14,440 bases of DNA from assembly GCA_030599515.1 (NCBI GenBank), contig JAUVNV010000030.1, positions 1 to 14,440 on the forward strand, written 5' to 3'. The notes beneath the pieces are model-generated. The model saw nothing but the letters and a program-made list of their open reading frames with translations. It was not told where the DNA came from and did not search any database. Both the position numbers and the translations under genes were made by a program. Of the stretch, positions 1 through 6,792 are shown in pieces; positions within the stretch are counted from its first letter, which is position 1, and each line of letters opens with the position of its first letter. This DNA is from Acidimicrobiia bacterium. Its GTDB lineage: Bacteria > Actinomycetota > Acidimicrobiia > Spongiisociales > UBA5794.

Positions 1-71
1 GCGCCCAACGCCCCTGACTCGACATCGACACCCCGAACGTTCGTGGACACAGCACTAGTTGGTCAGGTGCA

Positions 72-91
72 GACAGCGGACAGCGGACAGC
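72..91. repeat. short tandem repeat, 7-bp unit GACAGCG
   Basis: The unit GACAGCG occurs almost three times in a row. It lies in the non-coding left end of the window. The rest of positions 1-115 shows no gene I can support: one plus frame is open from position 1 to a stop at 124-126, but its product resembles nothing I know. Confidence 0.6.
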
Positions 92-115
92 AAGACGCGG
101 GTTTGGCTGTTGGAT

Positions 116-134
116 GTCAGCTGTGAGCTGTTGG
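116..134. repeat. AGCTGTGAGCTG-type low-complexity repeat
   Basis: A short run built on overlapping AGCTG/GAGCTG words lies just downstream of the DUF2342 gene's stop codon. The same word family returns at 14002-14032 inside the DivIVA-like gene, which suggests a dispersed repeat in this genome. The family assignment is by eye only. Confidence 0.4.
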
Positions 135-135
135 C

Positions 136-175
136 TTCGAGTTGAGAGCTTCCGGATCGAAGCTCACAACTCGAA
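136..175 (-). terminator. hairpin across the stop codon of the DUF2342 gene
   Basis: Arms 136-152 and 159-175 pair at 16 of 17 positions around a 6-nt loop. On the minus strand the 5' arm contains the last codons (Phe-Glu-Leu) and the TGA stop of the DUF2342 gene. No T-run follows on the minus strand, so it is not a classic intrinsic terminator. It could still end or protect the transcript. The structure is seen directly; the function is inferred. Confidence 0.5.
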
Positions 176-1309
176 TTGGTCCATCATCACGCGTGCCGCC
201 CAGCCGACGGGATCGGTCAGTTCCGTCAGGGTCGGGAGGTTGCCCGGCTGTTCCCACACCCGATCGAGGGTGCTCTCGCCCCATCGGTCCTCGACCTCGG
301 TGCAGAAGGCGGCCGCGTCGCCGGCGCGGTGCCGCTGCAATTCGAGGCCGACCACCTGCTGGAGGGACTGCTCGGTCTGGTCGGGTTCCGATCGGCGGCG
401 GGCGTTCGCCGTCTCGATTCGATCGAGATCCGGCAGAACTTCCGCCCCTGCCTTGCGGACCAGATGGTCGCCGTAACCCTCGACGTAGGCGGTGAACGCT
501 TGGATCGCGGCGAGGCGCTCCGGGTCGGAGGTGCCTTTCAACAACGCCGGGGCCGAGGCGCCCTCCTCACCGAGCAGCTCCTGGATCCGTTCCGGGTCTT
601 CGAGGGCGCCGATCTGCCCCATGACATCGGACAGATCGAGTTCGACGGTCGCGTAGAAGGATTCGACCACGGATACGAAGTGGCCTCTCAGCCACTCGAT
701 TTCCATGAGTCGCTGGAAGAGCATCTCGTGGAGTGCGGCCCACAAGCGGACCTGGCGCGGGTCGACCTCCGACTCGAACGCGAACGCCTCGACGTTCGGG
801 ACGATCAGGTACGGCTGGTCGTGGTCGATGGCCGGGATCCCCGTGTCGAACTGTCCCAGGACACGGTGTGCCATGAACCCGATCATCGTGCCGGCCTGCA
901 TGCCGAGAAGGGCCGGCCCGAGGGGTTGAAGCATCGCTCCCATCCGGCCGAACGAATCGGCGCCGGGGAGTCCAGCGAAGCCGCCGGTGATCTTGTCGCC
1001 GAGGGGCTCGATGAGGACGCGGAAGGTCTGCTCGTTCTCCAAGGCCCAGGTTGCCCGGTCGGTGGGGTTGAGATCTCCGGGAGACGGCGCCGGCAGGTTG
1101 GCCGTGGCCTCGATTCGCAACTCGGCTACATGGGCGAGTTCCCGGTACTCCTCTGCGATGTCGGGCTCGATGGGTTCTCGCTCCCCGGCGAGGTTCTTCG
1201 TCAGCTCCCTCGCGAGCTTCCAGTTGACCGGTCCCGACGATTGGAACATGCGGAACATCTGGGCGAAGAGGTCATCGCCGTCGCCGCTGAACGGGAGGTC
1301 ACCCGTCAC
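164..1309 (-). CDS. DUF2342 / zincin-like family protein, probably catalytically dead
   Basis: This 381-residue protein matches the actinobacterial DUF2342 (Zincin_2) family in length and layout. It has a Gly/Phe-rich N-terminus followed by 'FQSSGPVNW' (22-30), and a central 'ALHE' helix (192-195). Active-looking members carry HExxH in that helix and a later EGHxD-type motif. Here the first reads H194-E-M-L-F198 and the second E277-G-Y-G-D281, so two expected histidines are Phe and Tyr. The family placement and the expected motifs are from memory. The start is GTG, overlapping the end of the upstream htrA-like gene by 11 bp, so the two are probably translationally coupled. No signal peptide or membrane segment is evident, so a cytoplasmic location is likely. 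The job is unknown; a non-enzymatic binding or regulatory role is an inference. Confidence 0.85.
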   Translation of the reverse strand: MTGDLPFSGDGDDLFAQMFRMFQSSGPVNWKLARELTKNLAGEREPIEPDIAEEYRELAHVAELRIEATANLPAPSPGDLNPTDRATWALENEQTFRVLIEPLGDKITGGFAGLPGADSFGRMGAMLQPLGPALLGMQAGTMIGFMAHRVLGQFDTGIPAIDHDQPYLIVPNVEAFAFESEVDPRQVRLWAALHEMLFQRLMEIEWLRGHFVSVVESFYATVELDLSDVMGQIGALEDPERIQELLGEEGASAPALLKGTSDPERLAAIQAFTAYVEGYGDHLVRKAGAEVLPDLDRIETANARRRSEPDQTEQSLQQVVGLELQRHRAGDAAAFCTEVEDRWGESTLDRVWEQPGNLPTLTELTDPVGWAARVMMDQFEL

Positions 1310-2630
1310 CGGACGTCTCTTCGTCGGTGATCGGTGCGGGATCCTCCGGCCGCTCGTCCAGAATCAACGCTGCGGTGATCGAATCTCCGTTCCTCAGCAC
1401 GGTGACGTTGATCTCGTCGCCCACGTGATAGAGACGGATCACGACGACGAGATCCTCCATCGTCGTGATTTCGATCCCCTCGACCGCGACGATGACGTCC
1501 TCGGCAACGAATCCAGCCTCCCCGGCCGCCGATCCCTCTTCGCCATCCCAGAGCTGGGCGATCTCGGCGCCGGACGGGGTGATAGCGCCGTCATCCGCCG
1601 TCTCCACGTGGTCGGCGCCGTAGATGCCGATGAAGCCGTGGCGGACCGTTCCCGTCTCGATGATCTCATCGGTGATGCGCCGGACGAGATCGACGGGAAT
1701 CGCATACCCGATACCCTCGGCGCCGCCGCGGCCCACACCGATGGCCGATGTGATCCCGATGAGGTCTCCATCGGCGTTCACGAGGGCGCCCCCGCTCGAT
1801 CCCGAGGTGATGGGGGCATCGGTCTGAAGCATGCCGTAGAGGTCTGTTTGGTCGCTGAACTGAACCCTCCGGGAGAGTGCCGAGATCACTCCTGTGGTGA
1901 GGGAAGCGCCGCCGATCTGACCGAGCGGGTTCCCGACGGCGACGGCGAACTGGCCGATGGTCAGGTCATCCGTAGAGCCGAAATCGATCGGGGGAAGGCC
2001 TTCGATGTCGACCTTGAGAACGGCGAGATCGGTGTACGAATCGGAGCCGACGATCTCGGTGTCGTAGGTTCGTCCATCCTGGAGAACGATCCGGGTGACG
2101 GTCGCATTCTCGATGACGTGGTGGTTGGTGACGATGAACCCGTCGCGCAGGATGACTCCCGAGCCGCTCCCGGTGAGAGTCAGGACGTTCTCTTCGAGAT
2201 TGCCGACTTCAACGGTTACGACGGATGGAACGACCTTGGCGGCCACGGCCTCGGCGATGCCGACGTCCCCGCCGTTCGTGATGATCTCGTTGGTGACCTG
2301 CTGGACAATCGTGGTGGTCGTTGTTGTGGTCGTTCCGTCCGCCTCGATCGGTGGTGCGGCGATCTCGCTCGTGTCGGCCGAGAACAGGCCGAGGAGGGCG
2401 AGGATGCCGACGACGGCTACGGCGCCGAGCACGGCAGAGATGAACGCTACGACTCCAGTCGAGATGTGCCCGCGGTGCGGTGCGTCCAGCGTCTGACGGT
2501 CGGTGTGGTCGGACGTCGGCGCAGGATCGGGCGCTCGCACACTCCAGGGTGTCAGATACGAACTGGACTCAGCGTCGACCGGCCCGTGCTCCGGTGTTTC
2601 TGGCGCGCTTCCATTGGTAGTGTCGTCCAC
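1299..2630 (-). CDS. membrane-anchored HtrA/DegP-like serine protease (S1C) with PDZ domain
   Basis: The 443-residue protein is a quality-control protease acting outside the membrane. Residues 1-55 form a polar cytoplasmic tail, 57-83 a membrane helix, and 100-107 an unbroken run of eight Thr as linker. The trypsin-like domain spans about 125-320 with triad His171 (TNHHV), Asp201 (TDLAVLK) and Ser279 (GSSGG). A PDZ domain covers about 331-425. Its carboxylate-binding loop region is unusually acidic (DGEEGSAA, 362-369). All three catalytic residues are present, so it should be active. The start is GTG with no Shine-Dalgarno at the usual distance, but a TACAAT box lies 7 bp upstream, which fits a leaderless message. 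It is the first gene of a two-gene operon with the DUF2342 protein. It belongs to the MucD/PepD-like group; which paralogue it is cannot be told. Confidence 0.95.
   Translation of the reverse strand: MDDTTNGSAPETPEHGPVDAESSSYLTPWSVRAPDPAPTSDHTDRQTLDAPHRGHISTGVVAFISAVLGAVAVVGILALLGLFSADTSEIAAPPIEADGTTTTTTTTIVQQVTNEIITNGGDVGIAEAVAAKVVPSVVTVEVGNLEENVLTLTGSGSGVILRDGFIVTNHHVIENATVTRIVLQDGRTYDTEIVGSDSYTDLAVLKVDIEGLPPIDFGSTDDLTIGQFAVAVGNPLGQIGGASLTTGVISALSRRVQFSDQTDLYGMLQTDAPITSGSSGGALVNADGDLIGITSAIGVGRGGAEGIGYAIPVDLVRRITDEIIETGTVRHGFIGIYGADHVETADDGAITPSGAEIAQLWDGEEGSAAGEAGFVAEDVIVAVEGIEITTMEDLVVVIRLYHVGDEINVTVLRNGDSITAALILDERPEDPAPITDEETSGDG
2618..2623 (+). promoter_or_regulatory. candidate -10 box (TAGTGT) for moaE
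   Basis: TAGTGT fits the actinobacterial TANNNT pattern and would start transcription near 2630, leaving a short leader with a GGAG ribosome site at 2631-2634 before the ATG at 2643. No good -35 box is visible. The box lies inside the first codons of the divergent htrA-like gene. Confidence 0.3.
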
Positions 2631-2637
2631 GGAGTCG

Positions 2638-2643
2638 ATTGTA
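2638..2643 (-). promoter_or_regulatory. candidate -10 box (TACAAT) for the htrA-like gene
   Basis: On the minus strand TACAAT matches the TATAAT consensus at five of six positions and ends 7 bp before the GTG start at 2630, so transcription would begin at or next to the start codon. No clear -35 box is visible. The box includes the A of the moaE start codon on the other strand. Confidence 0.4.
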
Positions 2644-3098
2644 TGCCCTCACATCACCTATCCCCGCAGTCAGATCTGATCGCCGTGTCATCCGATCCGG
2701 TCGATCCTTCTGCGATCGTCGCCGCGGTCTCGGCACCCGAGTCCGGTGCCGTCGTGTTGTTCGTCGGAACCGTGCGCGATCACTCGCCGGGACGGACCGG
2801 AGTGACCCATCTCGAATACGAGGCCTACGACGAGCAGGTCGTCGACAAGATCTCGGAAGTCGTTGCAGAAGTACGGGACCGCTGGCCGGTGCGTCGGGTA
2901 GCCGCAATCCACCGCGTCGGCGAACTAGAAGTCGGTGAGATCTCGATCGCAGTCGCGGTCTCGTCGCCACACCGGGGTGACGCGTTCGAGGCCGGGCGCT
3001 ATCTCATCGACGAGGTCAAGGCGCGGGCGCCGATCTGGAAGAAGGAGCACTGGCCGGGGGGTGCCGAGTGGGTGAGGGAGGACCTCCATCACTCCTGA
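2643..3098 (+). CDS. moaE: molybdopterin synthase catalytic (large) subunit MoaE
   Basis: MoaE, with the thiocarboxylated small subunit MoaD, inserts two sulfurs into precursor Z (cPMP) to make molybdopterin, a cytoplasmic step of molybdenum cofactor synthesis. The 151-residue protein has the family's landmarks: 'GAVVLFVGTVRDHS' (35-48), 'LEYEAYDEQ' (57-65), 'IHRVGELEVGE' (89-99), 'SSPHRGDAFEAG' (107-118) and 'KARAPIWKKE' (126-135). Lys126 and Lys133 correspond by my alignment to the active-site lysines 119 and 126 of the E. coli protein. The ATG start is supported by GGAG at 2631-2634; an in-frame GTG at 2685 would give a 137-residue form. No moaD or other cofactor gene is in the window, so it is an isolated moaE. 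It overlaps or nearly touches the HEAT-repeat gene downstream. Confidence 0.93.
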   Translation: MPSHHLSPQSDLIAVSSDPVDPSAIVAAVSAPESGAVVLFVGTVRDHSPGRTGVTHLEYEAYDEQVVDKISEVVAEVRDRWPVRRVAAIHRVGELEVGEISIAVAVSSPHRGDAFEAGRYLIDEVKARAPIWKKEHWPGGAEWVREDLHHS

Positions 3099-3126
3099 CG
3101 GAACCCGGAACGCACATCGGGAGGCA

Positions 3127-3696
3127 TTGGTCCGTCTGCTCGACGATCCGGTTCCGTTTCTCATCCATGGGGATGCGGCCGTGCGCCGCCTCGCGATCTC
3201 CACGTGCGTCGCAGCCGGTCTCGACGACGACTCGATCGTGGAGGTCGGTCGTCTCACCATCGAGGACGAAGACGGCGCAGTCCGAGCGATGGCCGCTGAG
3301 GCTCTCGGTGGTGCCGGCGACGTGGGCGCGGCTGTTCTCGCACGTGCCCGTGACGATGGCGATCCACGGGTCGTTGAGGCCGTCGCCACGGCGTACGGGG
3401 AACTGCGCGATCGGTCGGCGGTGCCGTGGCTTGCAGATCTCGCGTCGAGCGATGCTGACCGGGCGACTCGGGAAGCAGCGGTAGCTGCCCTCGGGGCGAT
3501 CGGCGACGACGCGGCGCTGCCGGTACTTCTCGCGCTCGTCACTGCCGCACCGCCCCAGGTGCGGCGACGAGCGGTCGTTGCCTTGACGGTCTTCGACGAT
3601 CCGGCCGTGGAGCCGGCGATACGGGCGGCGGCGACGGACCGCAACCCCTCGGTCCGTGAGGCCGCAGAGATGGTCGTCGGCCGCCGGCCCGACTGA
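3127..3696 (+). CDS. HEAT-repeat (PBS lyase-like) protein
   Basis: The annotated form starts at TTG and has 189 residues made almost wholly of short helical repeats of about 30 residues. Repeat helices begin near 18 (AVRRLAIS), 50 (GAVRAMAAEAL), 80, 112 (RATREAAVAALGAIGD), 143 (PQVRRRAVVAL) and 174 (PSVREAAEM). Such solenoids bind proteins; no catalytic residues or export signal are seen. The start is uncertain. GGGAGG lies only 2 bp before the TTG, too close for normal use. The frame stays open upstream to a stop at 3073-3075 with plausible protein sequence (ITPDGTRNAHREAL) but no ATG, GTG or other TTG. An ATC at 3088, 5-6 bp after GGGAGG, would give 202 residues. The function is unknown. 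Co-transcription with moaE is likely from the spacing, but a cofactor role is not shown. Confidence 0.85.
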   Translation: MVRLLDDPVPFLIHGDAAVRRLAISTCVAAGLDDDSIVEVGRLTIEDEDGAVRAMAAEALGGAGDVGAAVLARARDDGDPRVVEAVATAYGELRDRSAVPWLADLASSDADRATREAAVAALGAIGDDAALPVLLALVTAAPPQVRRRAVVALTVFDDPAVEPAIRAAATDRNPSVREAAEMVVGRRPD

Positions 3697-3731
3697 TCGT
3701 CGCGTTCCTCCGACCGTCGGCACCCCATGAC

Positions 3732-3851
3732 GTTGCGAACCCAGGGTTCACAGCGCCATATGGGACGCAGAGAACCCTGGGTTCGTGGCGTGTTGCGAAC
3801 TGTGGGCTGTCGGCCGCGTATACGAGGTGGAGAACCCTGGGTTCGCAGCGT
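3732..3851. repeat. 60-bp tandem duplication with GAACCC(A/T)GGGTTC palindromes
   Basis: Two 60-bp copies (3732-3791 and 3792-3851) share GTTGCGAAC at the left end and AGAACCCTGGGTTCG near the right end, while the middles differ. The 13-bp palindrome is seen at 3737-3749, 3772-3784 and 3832-3844; the fourth site, at the left of copy two, is decayed. In the first copy the two palindromes can pair as a long stem around a 22-nt loop. Sequence 3726-3749 matches the reverse complement of 3832-3855 at 23 of 24 positions. This looks like a REP-type intergenic repeat. It fills most of the spacer at 3697-3928 between the HEAT gene and the Liv operon. Confidence 0.8.
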
Positions 3852-3887
3852 CATGGTGCGGCTGGCGCACGTCCTGGCTCAACCATC

Positions 3888-3893
3888 TAGGCT
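3888..3893 (+). promoter_or_regulatory. candidate -10 box (TAGGCT) for the acyl-CoA synthetase/Liv operon
   Basis: TAGGCT fits the TANNNT pattern and lies 35 bp before the GTG start at 3929, which would leave a leader of about 28 nt carrying the GGGAGG ribosome site at 3913-3918. No convincing -35 box is seen, so this is a pattern match only. Confidence 0.3.
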
Positions 3894-3928
3894 GGCTCGA
3901 CACTCGGCGAGTGGGAGGTATCGGACCG

Positions 3929-5806
3929 GTGACGACGACGCTCGAACGCGTGGATCAGCCCGATCTCTCCGGCGCGTACCGCACGGTCTCGCTCATGGTG
4001 CGAGAGCGGTTCCACTCCACGCCTGATGCCGTCGCGATGCGTGACAAAGACCTCGGAATCTGGCAGGAGCGGACCTGGTCGGACTTGTGGGAGGAGATCG
4101 TCGTCACGGCACACGGGTTACTTGCTCTCGGCATGCAGCGCGGCGACGTCGTGTCGATCCACTCCGAAGACCGCCCCGAGTGGGTGATCGTCGACCTGGC
4201 AGCCGTTGCCATCCGTGCGATGTCGACGGGGCTGTACCCGACGAACCCTATGGCCGAGGTCCAGTATCTCGTCAACGATTCCGGAGCCAAGATCCACCTC
4301 GCCGAGGATCAGGAACAGGTCGACAAGGTGGTCGAGGCGGGCCCCGACGCCTTCCCCAACGTCAAGACGATCATCTACCTGGAGCCGCGAGGCCTGCGCT
4401 CATACGACGACGACCGACTGATGTTCTGGGATGACTTCCAGGACCTCGGCCGGGCCCATCGCAACGAGCATCCCGGCACCGTCGCCGCGACCATGGCCGA
4501 AGCTCAGCCGGACGACATCGTGACGCTGGTCTACACCTCGGGAACGACGGGGCCGCCGAAGGGTGCGATGCTCAGCAACGAGAACGCGACGTTCGCGATC
4601 GAAACCATCATCCTCGCCGAGAACCGCACCGCCGACGGCAGGATGCCCGGCCCACACGACATGGTCCTGACGTACCTCCCGCTCGGTCACATTGCAGAAC
4701 GGATCATGTCGACCTGGACGATGTGTTCATCCGGCGCGGTGCTCAACTTCGCCGAGTCGATCGAGACCGTGCAGGTCAACCTCCAGGAGATCCAACCGAC
4801 GCTGTTCTTCGCGGTGCCGCGCATCTGGGAGAAGATCCACGCCACGATCCTCATCAAACTGAACGACGCCACGTTCATGAAACGACTGGTGAACGGCATC
4901 GGCTACAAGCTCGCCGCCTACATCGGCAGGAGTCGCATCAAGAACGGCGGCAATTACACGATCGGCGCACGCCTCGCCTACTGGCTCGGTAACCCGTTGA
5001 TGTTCCGTGCTCTCAAGGAGCGTGTGGGCCTCCGACGCTGCCGCTGGGCCGGGACGAGTGCTGCACCGATCGCCCCGGAGGTCATCGAATTCTTCATGGG
5101 CTTCGGTGTCCCGATGGTCGAGCTGTATGGGATGACCGAGAACGCTGCCGTTGCGACGCTCAACTTTCACGGCAGCAACAAGGTAGGAACCGTCGGCGAA
5201 CCGTACCCCGGCATCGGGCTCCGCCTCGACGAGGAGACCGGCGAGATCCAGACGAAGCACGACGGGAATTTCCTCGGCTACTGGAACAAGCCGGAGGCGA
5301 CGGCCGAGACGTTCACCGATGACGGGTGGTTGATGACCGGCGACGTCGGCGTGTGGGTCGACGGGACTCACCTCAAGATCATCGATCGGATCAAGCACAT
5401 CATCATCACGTCGGGTGGCAAGAACATCTCCCCGTCCGAGATCGAGAACAGCCTCAAGACGTCGCCGTTCATCAAGGAAGCCATGGTGATCGGCGACGGG
5501 CGCAAGTTCCTCACGGCGCTCATTGCGATCGAGTACGACGTCGTCGGGAACTGGGCCCTGTCGAAGCGGATCCCCTATACGACGTACCGGGATCTGTCGG
5601 AGAAGCCGGAAGTTATCGAACTGGTGCAAGGCATCGTCGACGAGACCAATGAGAAGTTCGCCCGCGTCGAGCAGATCAAGAAGTTCCGGATGATTCCGAA
5701 GGAACTCGACCACGAAGACGGCGAACTGACCGCCACACAGAAGATCAAGCGCAAGACGATGGAGGACATGTTCTCCGACCTCATCACGGAGATGTACAGA
5801 CCATGA
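3929..5806 (+). CDS. long-chain acyl-CoA synthetase (AMP-binding, FAA1-like)
   Basis: It activates a carboxylic acid with ATP to an acyl-AMP and then to an acyl-CoA thioester. The 625-residue protein has all core motifs of the ANL superfamily: the P-loop-like YTSGTTGPPKG (202-212), YGMTE (400-404), GWLMTGD (466-472), the hinge DRIKHIIITSGGKNISP (486-502) and the C-terminal ELTATQKIKRK with catalytic Lys605. Its length and the long insertion between 300 and 370 fit the long-chain/FAA1-like group. I chose the GTG at 3929 because GGGAGG lies 10 bp upstream. The frame is open farther left, but that stretch is the 60-bp intergenic repeat. The gene opens the operon and overlaps livH by ATGA, so the imported ligand is probably its substrate. 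The acid used cannot be read from sequence; a medium/long-chain or aromatic acid is possible. Confidence 0.95.
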   Translation: MTTTLERVDQPDLSGAYRTVSLMVRERFHSTPDAVAMRDKDLGIWQERTWSDLWEEIVVTAHGLLALGMQRGDVVSIHSEDRPEWVIVDLAAVAIRAMSTGLYPTNPMAEVQYLVNDSGAKIHLAEDQEQVDKVVEAGPDAFPNVKTIIYLEPRGLRSYDDDRLMFWDDFQDLGRAHRNEHPGTVAATMAEAQPDDIVTLVYTSGTTGPPKGAMLSNENATFAIETIILAENRTADGRMPGPHDMVLTYLPLGHIAERIMSTWTMCSSGAVLNFAESIETVQVNLQEIQPTLFFAVPRIWEKIHATILIKLNDATFMKRLVNGIGYKLAAYIGRSRIKNGGNYTIGARLAYWLGNPLMFRALKERVGLRRCRWAGTSAAPIAPEVIEFFMGFGVPMVELYGMTENAAVATLNFHGSNKVGTVGEPYPGIGLRLDEETGEIQTKHDGNFLGYWNKPEATAETFTDDGWLMTGDVGVWVDGTHLKIIDRIKHIIITSGGKNISPSEIENSLKTSPFIKEAMVIGDGRKFLTALIAIEYDVVGNWALSKRIPYTTYRDLSEKPEVIELVQGIVDETNEKFARVEQIKKFRMIPKELDHEDGELTATQKIKRKTMEDMFSDLITEMYRP

Positions 5807-6792
5807 TCTCCGGGCTCCTCGTCTTCGCTCAGGCCGGTGGCCAGGAGGCCGTCGACAAGTTTGCGAACGCGACCAGTAGCGGCATCGCTCTCGGTGCCAT
5901 CTACGCCCTCCTTGCCCTCGGCCTCGTCCTCATCTACAAGGCGACCCAGGTCCTCAACTTCGCCCACGGCGCACTGGCAGCGCTTGGTGCATTCTTCGCT
6001 GCCTACCTCGCCACGGTCATCAACTTCCCCGGTCGCTACGTGACCTTCCTGCCGACCACGATGCAGTGGATCCTCTCCGCGCTGGTCGCCGTCCTGATCA
6101 CCGCGGTCGTCGGACTGGTGCTCGAACGGCTCGCGATCCGTCCCATGATCGGCGAGCCGCTGTTCTCGGTCGTGATGATCACGATCGCACTCGACATCGT
6201 GATCCGAACGATCACCGATGATTTCATCGGCAGCAGCCCTCGCCCGCTCGGGGATCCGTGGGGCGCCGACGTCGTCAACATTGGCCCGGCGATCGTCGCG
6301 AAGACGGAGATCGCGACCTTGCTCGTGACGATCATCTGCCTGGTCGGGATCGCACTGTTCTTCCGAACTCGATATGGCGTTGCCATGCGGGCCACCGCGT
6401 TCGACCAGGAAGCCGCGATGGCCCAGGGGATCAGCGCCGGTCGAATCTTCGCGATGGCATGGGCGATAGGTGCCGGTCTGGCCGCAGTCGCAGGCATCTT
6501 CTCGTCCATGTTCCCCCGCGCGTCGATCGGTGTCAGTGGCGGCACAGCGTTCTTCGCCTTTCGAGCGCTGCCGGCGATCGTGATCGGCGGACTCGACTCG
6601 ATTACAGGCGCCGTCGTCGGCGGATTCATCGTCGGCCTTGTCGAGACCTACGCCGGGGTCTACCTCACCGGAGCGACCTGGTCGTTCCTCGGCCTCGGAT
6701 TCTCCGGCGTCATGCCCTACCTCGTCATGCTCGTGGTGCTGCTGATCCGGCCATACGGGCTGTTCGGCACGGAAGAGATCCGACGCGTATGA
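5803..6792 (+). CDS. livH: branched-chain amino acid-type ABC transporter permease LivH
   Basis: This is one of the two inner-membrane subunits of a HAAT-family importer (329 residues). Family marks are 'LNFAHGAL' (51-58), the ATPase-contacting loop 'YGVAMRATAFDQEAAMAQGI' (191-210) and the 'GGLDSITGAVVGG' turn (262-274). About eight hydrophobic segments are visible, for example 27-46, 54-72, 88-108, 119-135, 169-187 and 300-316. The start overlaps the synthetase stop in ATGA, and its own stop overlaps livM in ATGA, so the genes are translationally coupled. The C-terminus ends in the typical 'RPYGLFGTEEI'. The family also imports amides, urea and aromatic or aliphatic acids, so the name gives the fold and not the ligand. 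Confidence 0.95.
   Translation: MISGLLVFAQAGGQEAVDKFANATSSGIALGAIYALLALGLVLIYKATQVLNFAHGALAALGAFFAAYLATVINFPGRYVTFLPTTMQWILSALVAVLITAVVGLVLERLAIRPMIGEPLFSVVMITIALDIVIRTITDDFIGSSPRPLGDPWGADVVNIGPAIVAKTEIATLLVTIICLVGIALFFRTRYGVAMRATAFDQEAAMAQGISAGRIFAMAWAIGAGLAAVAGIFSSMFPRASIGVSGGTAFFAFRALPAIVIGGLDSITGAVVGGFIVGLVETYAGVYLTGATWSFLGLGFSGVMPYLVMLVVLLIRPYGLFGTEEIRRV

Noticed and set aside
176..1330. 384-codon plus-strand frame opposite the DUF2342 gene
   Set aside because: The minus frame has clear family features; the plus frame has none.
987..3098. A 703-codon plus-strand open frame ending in MoaE
   Set aside because: Only the part from 2643 resembles a protein family. The rest is antisense to two well-supported minus-strand genes and is an open frame caused by high G+C.
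3732..3851. CRISPR-like array
   Set aside because: There are only two units, the conserved parts are palindromic ends and not a repeat with unique spacers of even size, and no cas gene is present.
3785..3928. N-terminal extension of the acyl-CoA synthetase
   Set aside because: The extra residues are translated from the 60-bp intergenic repeat, and no ribosome site supports the earlier start. GTG 3929 has one.
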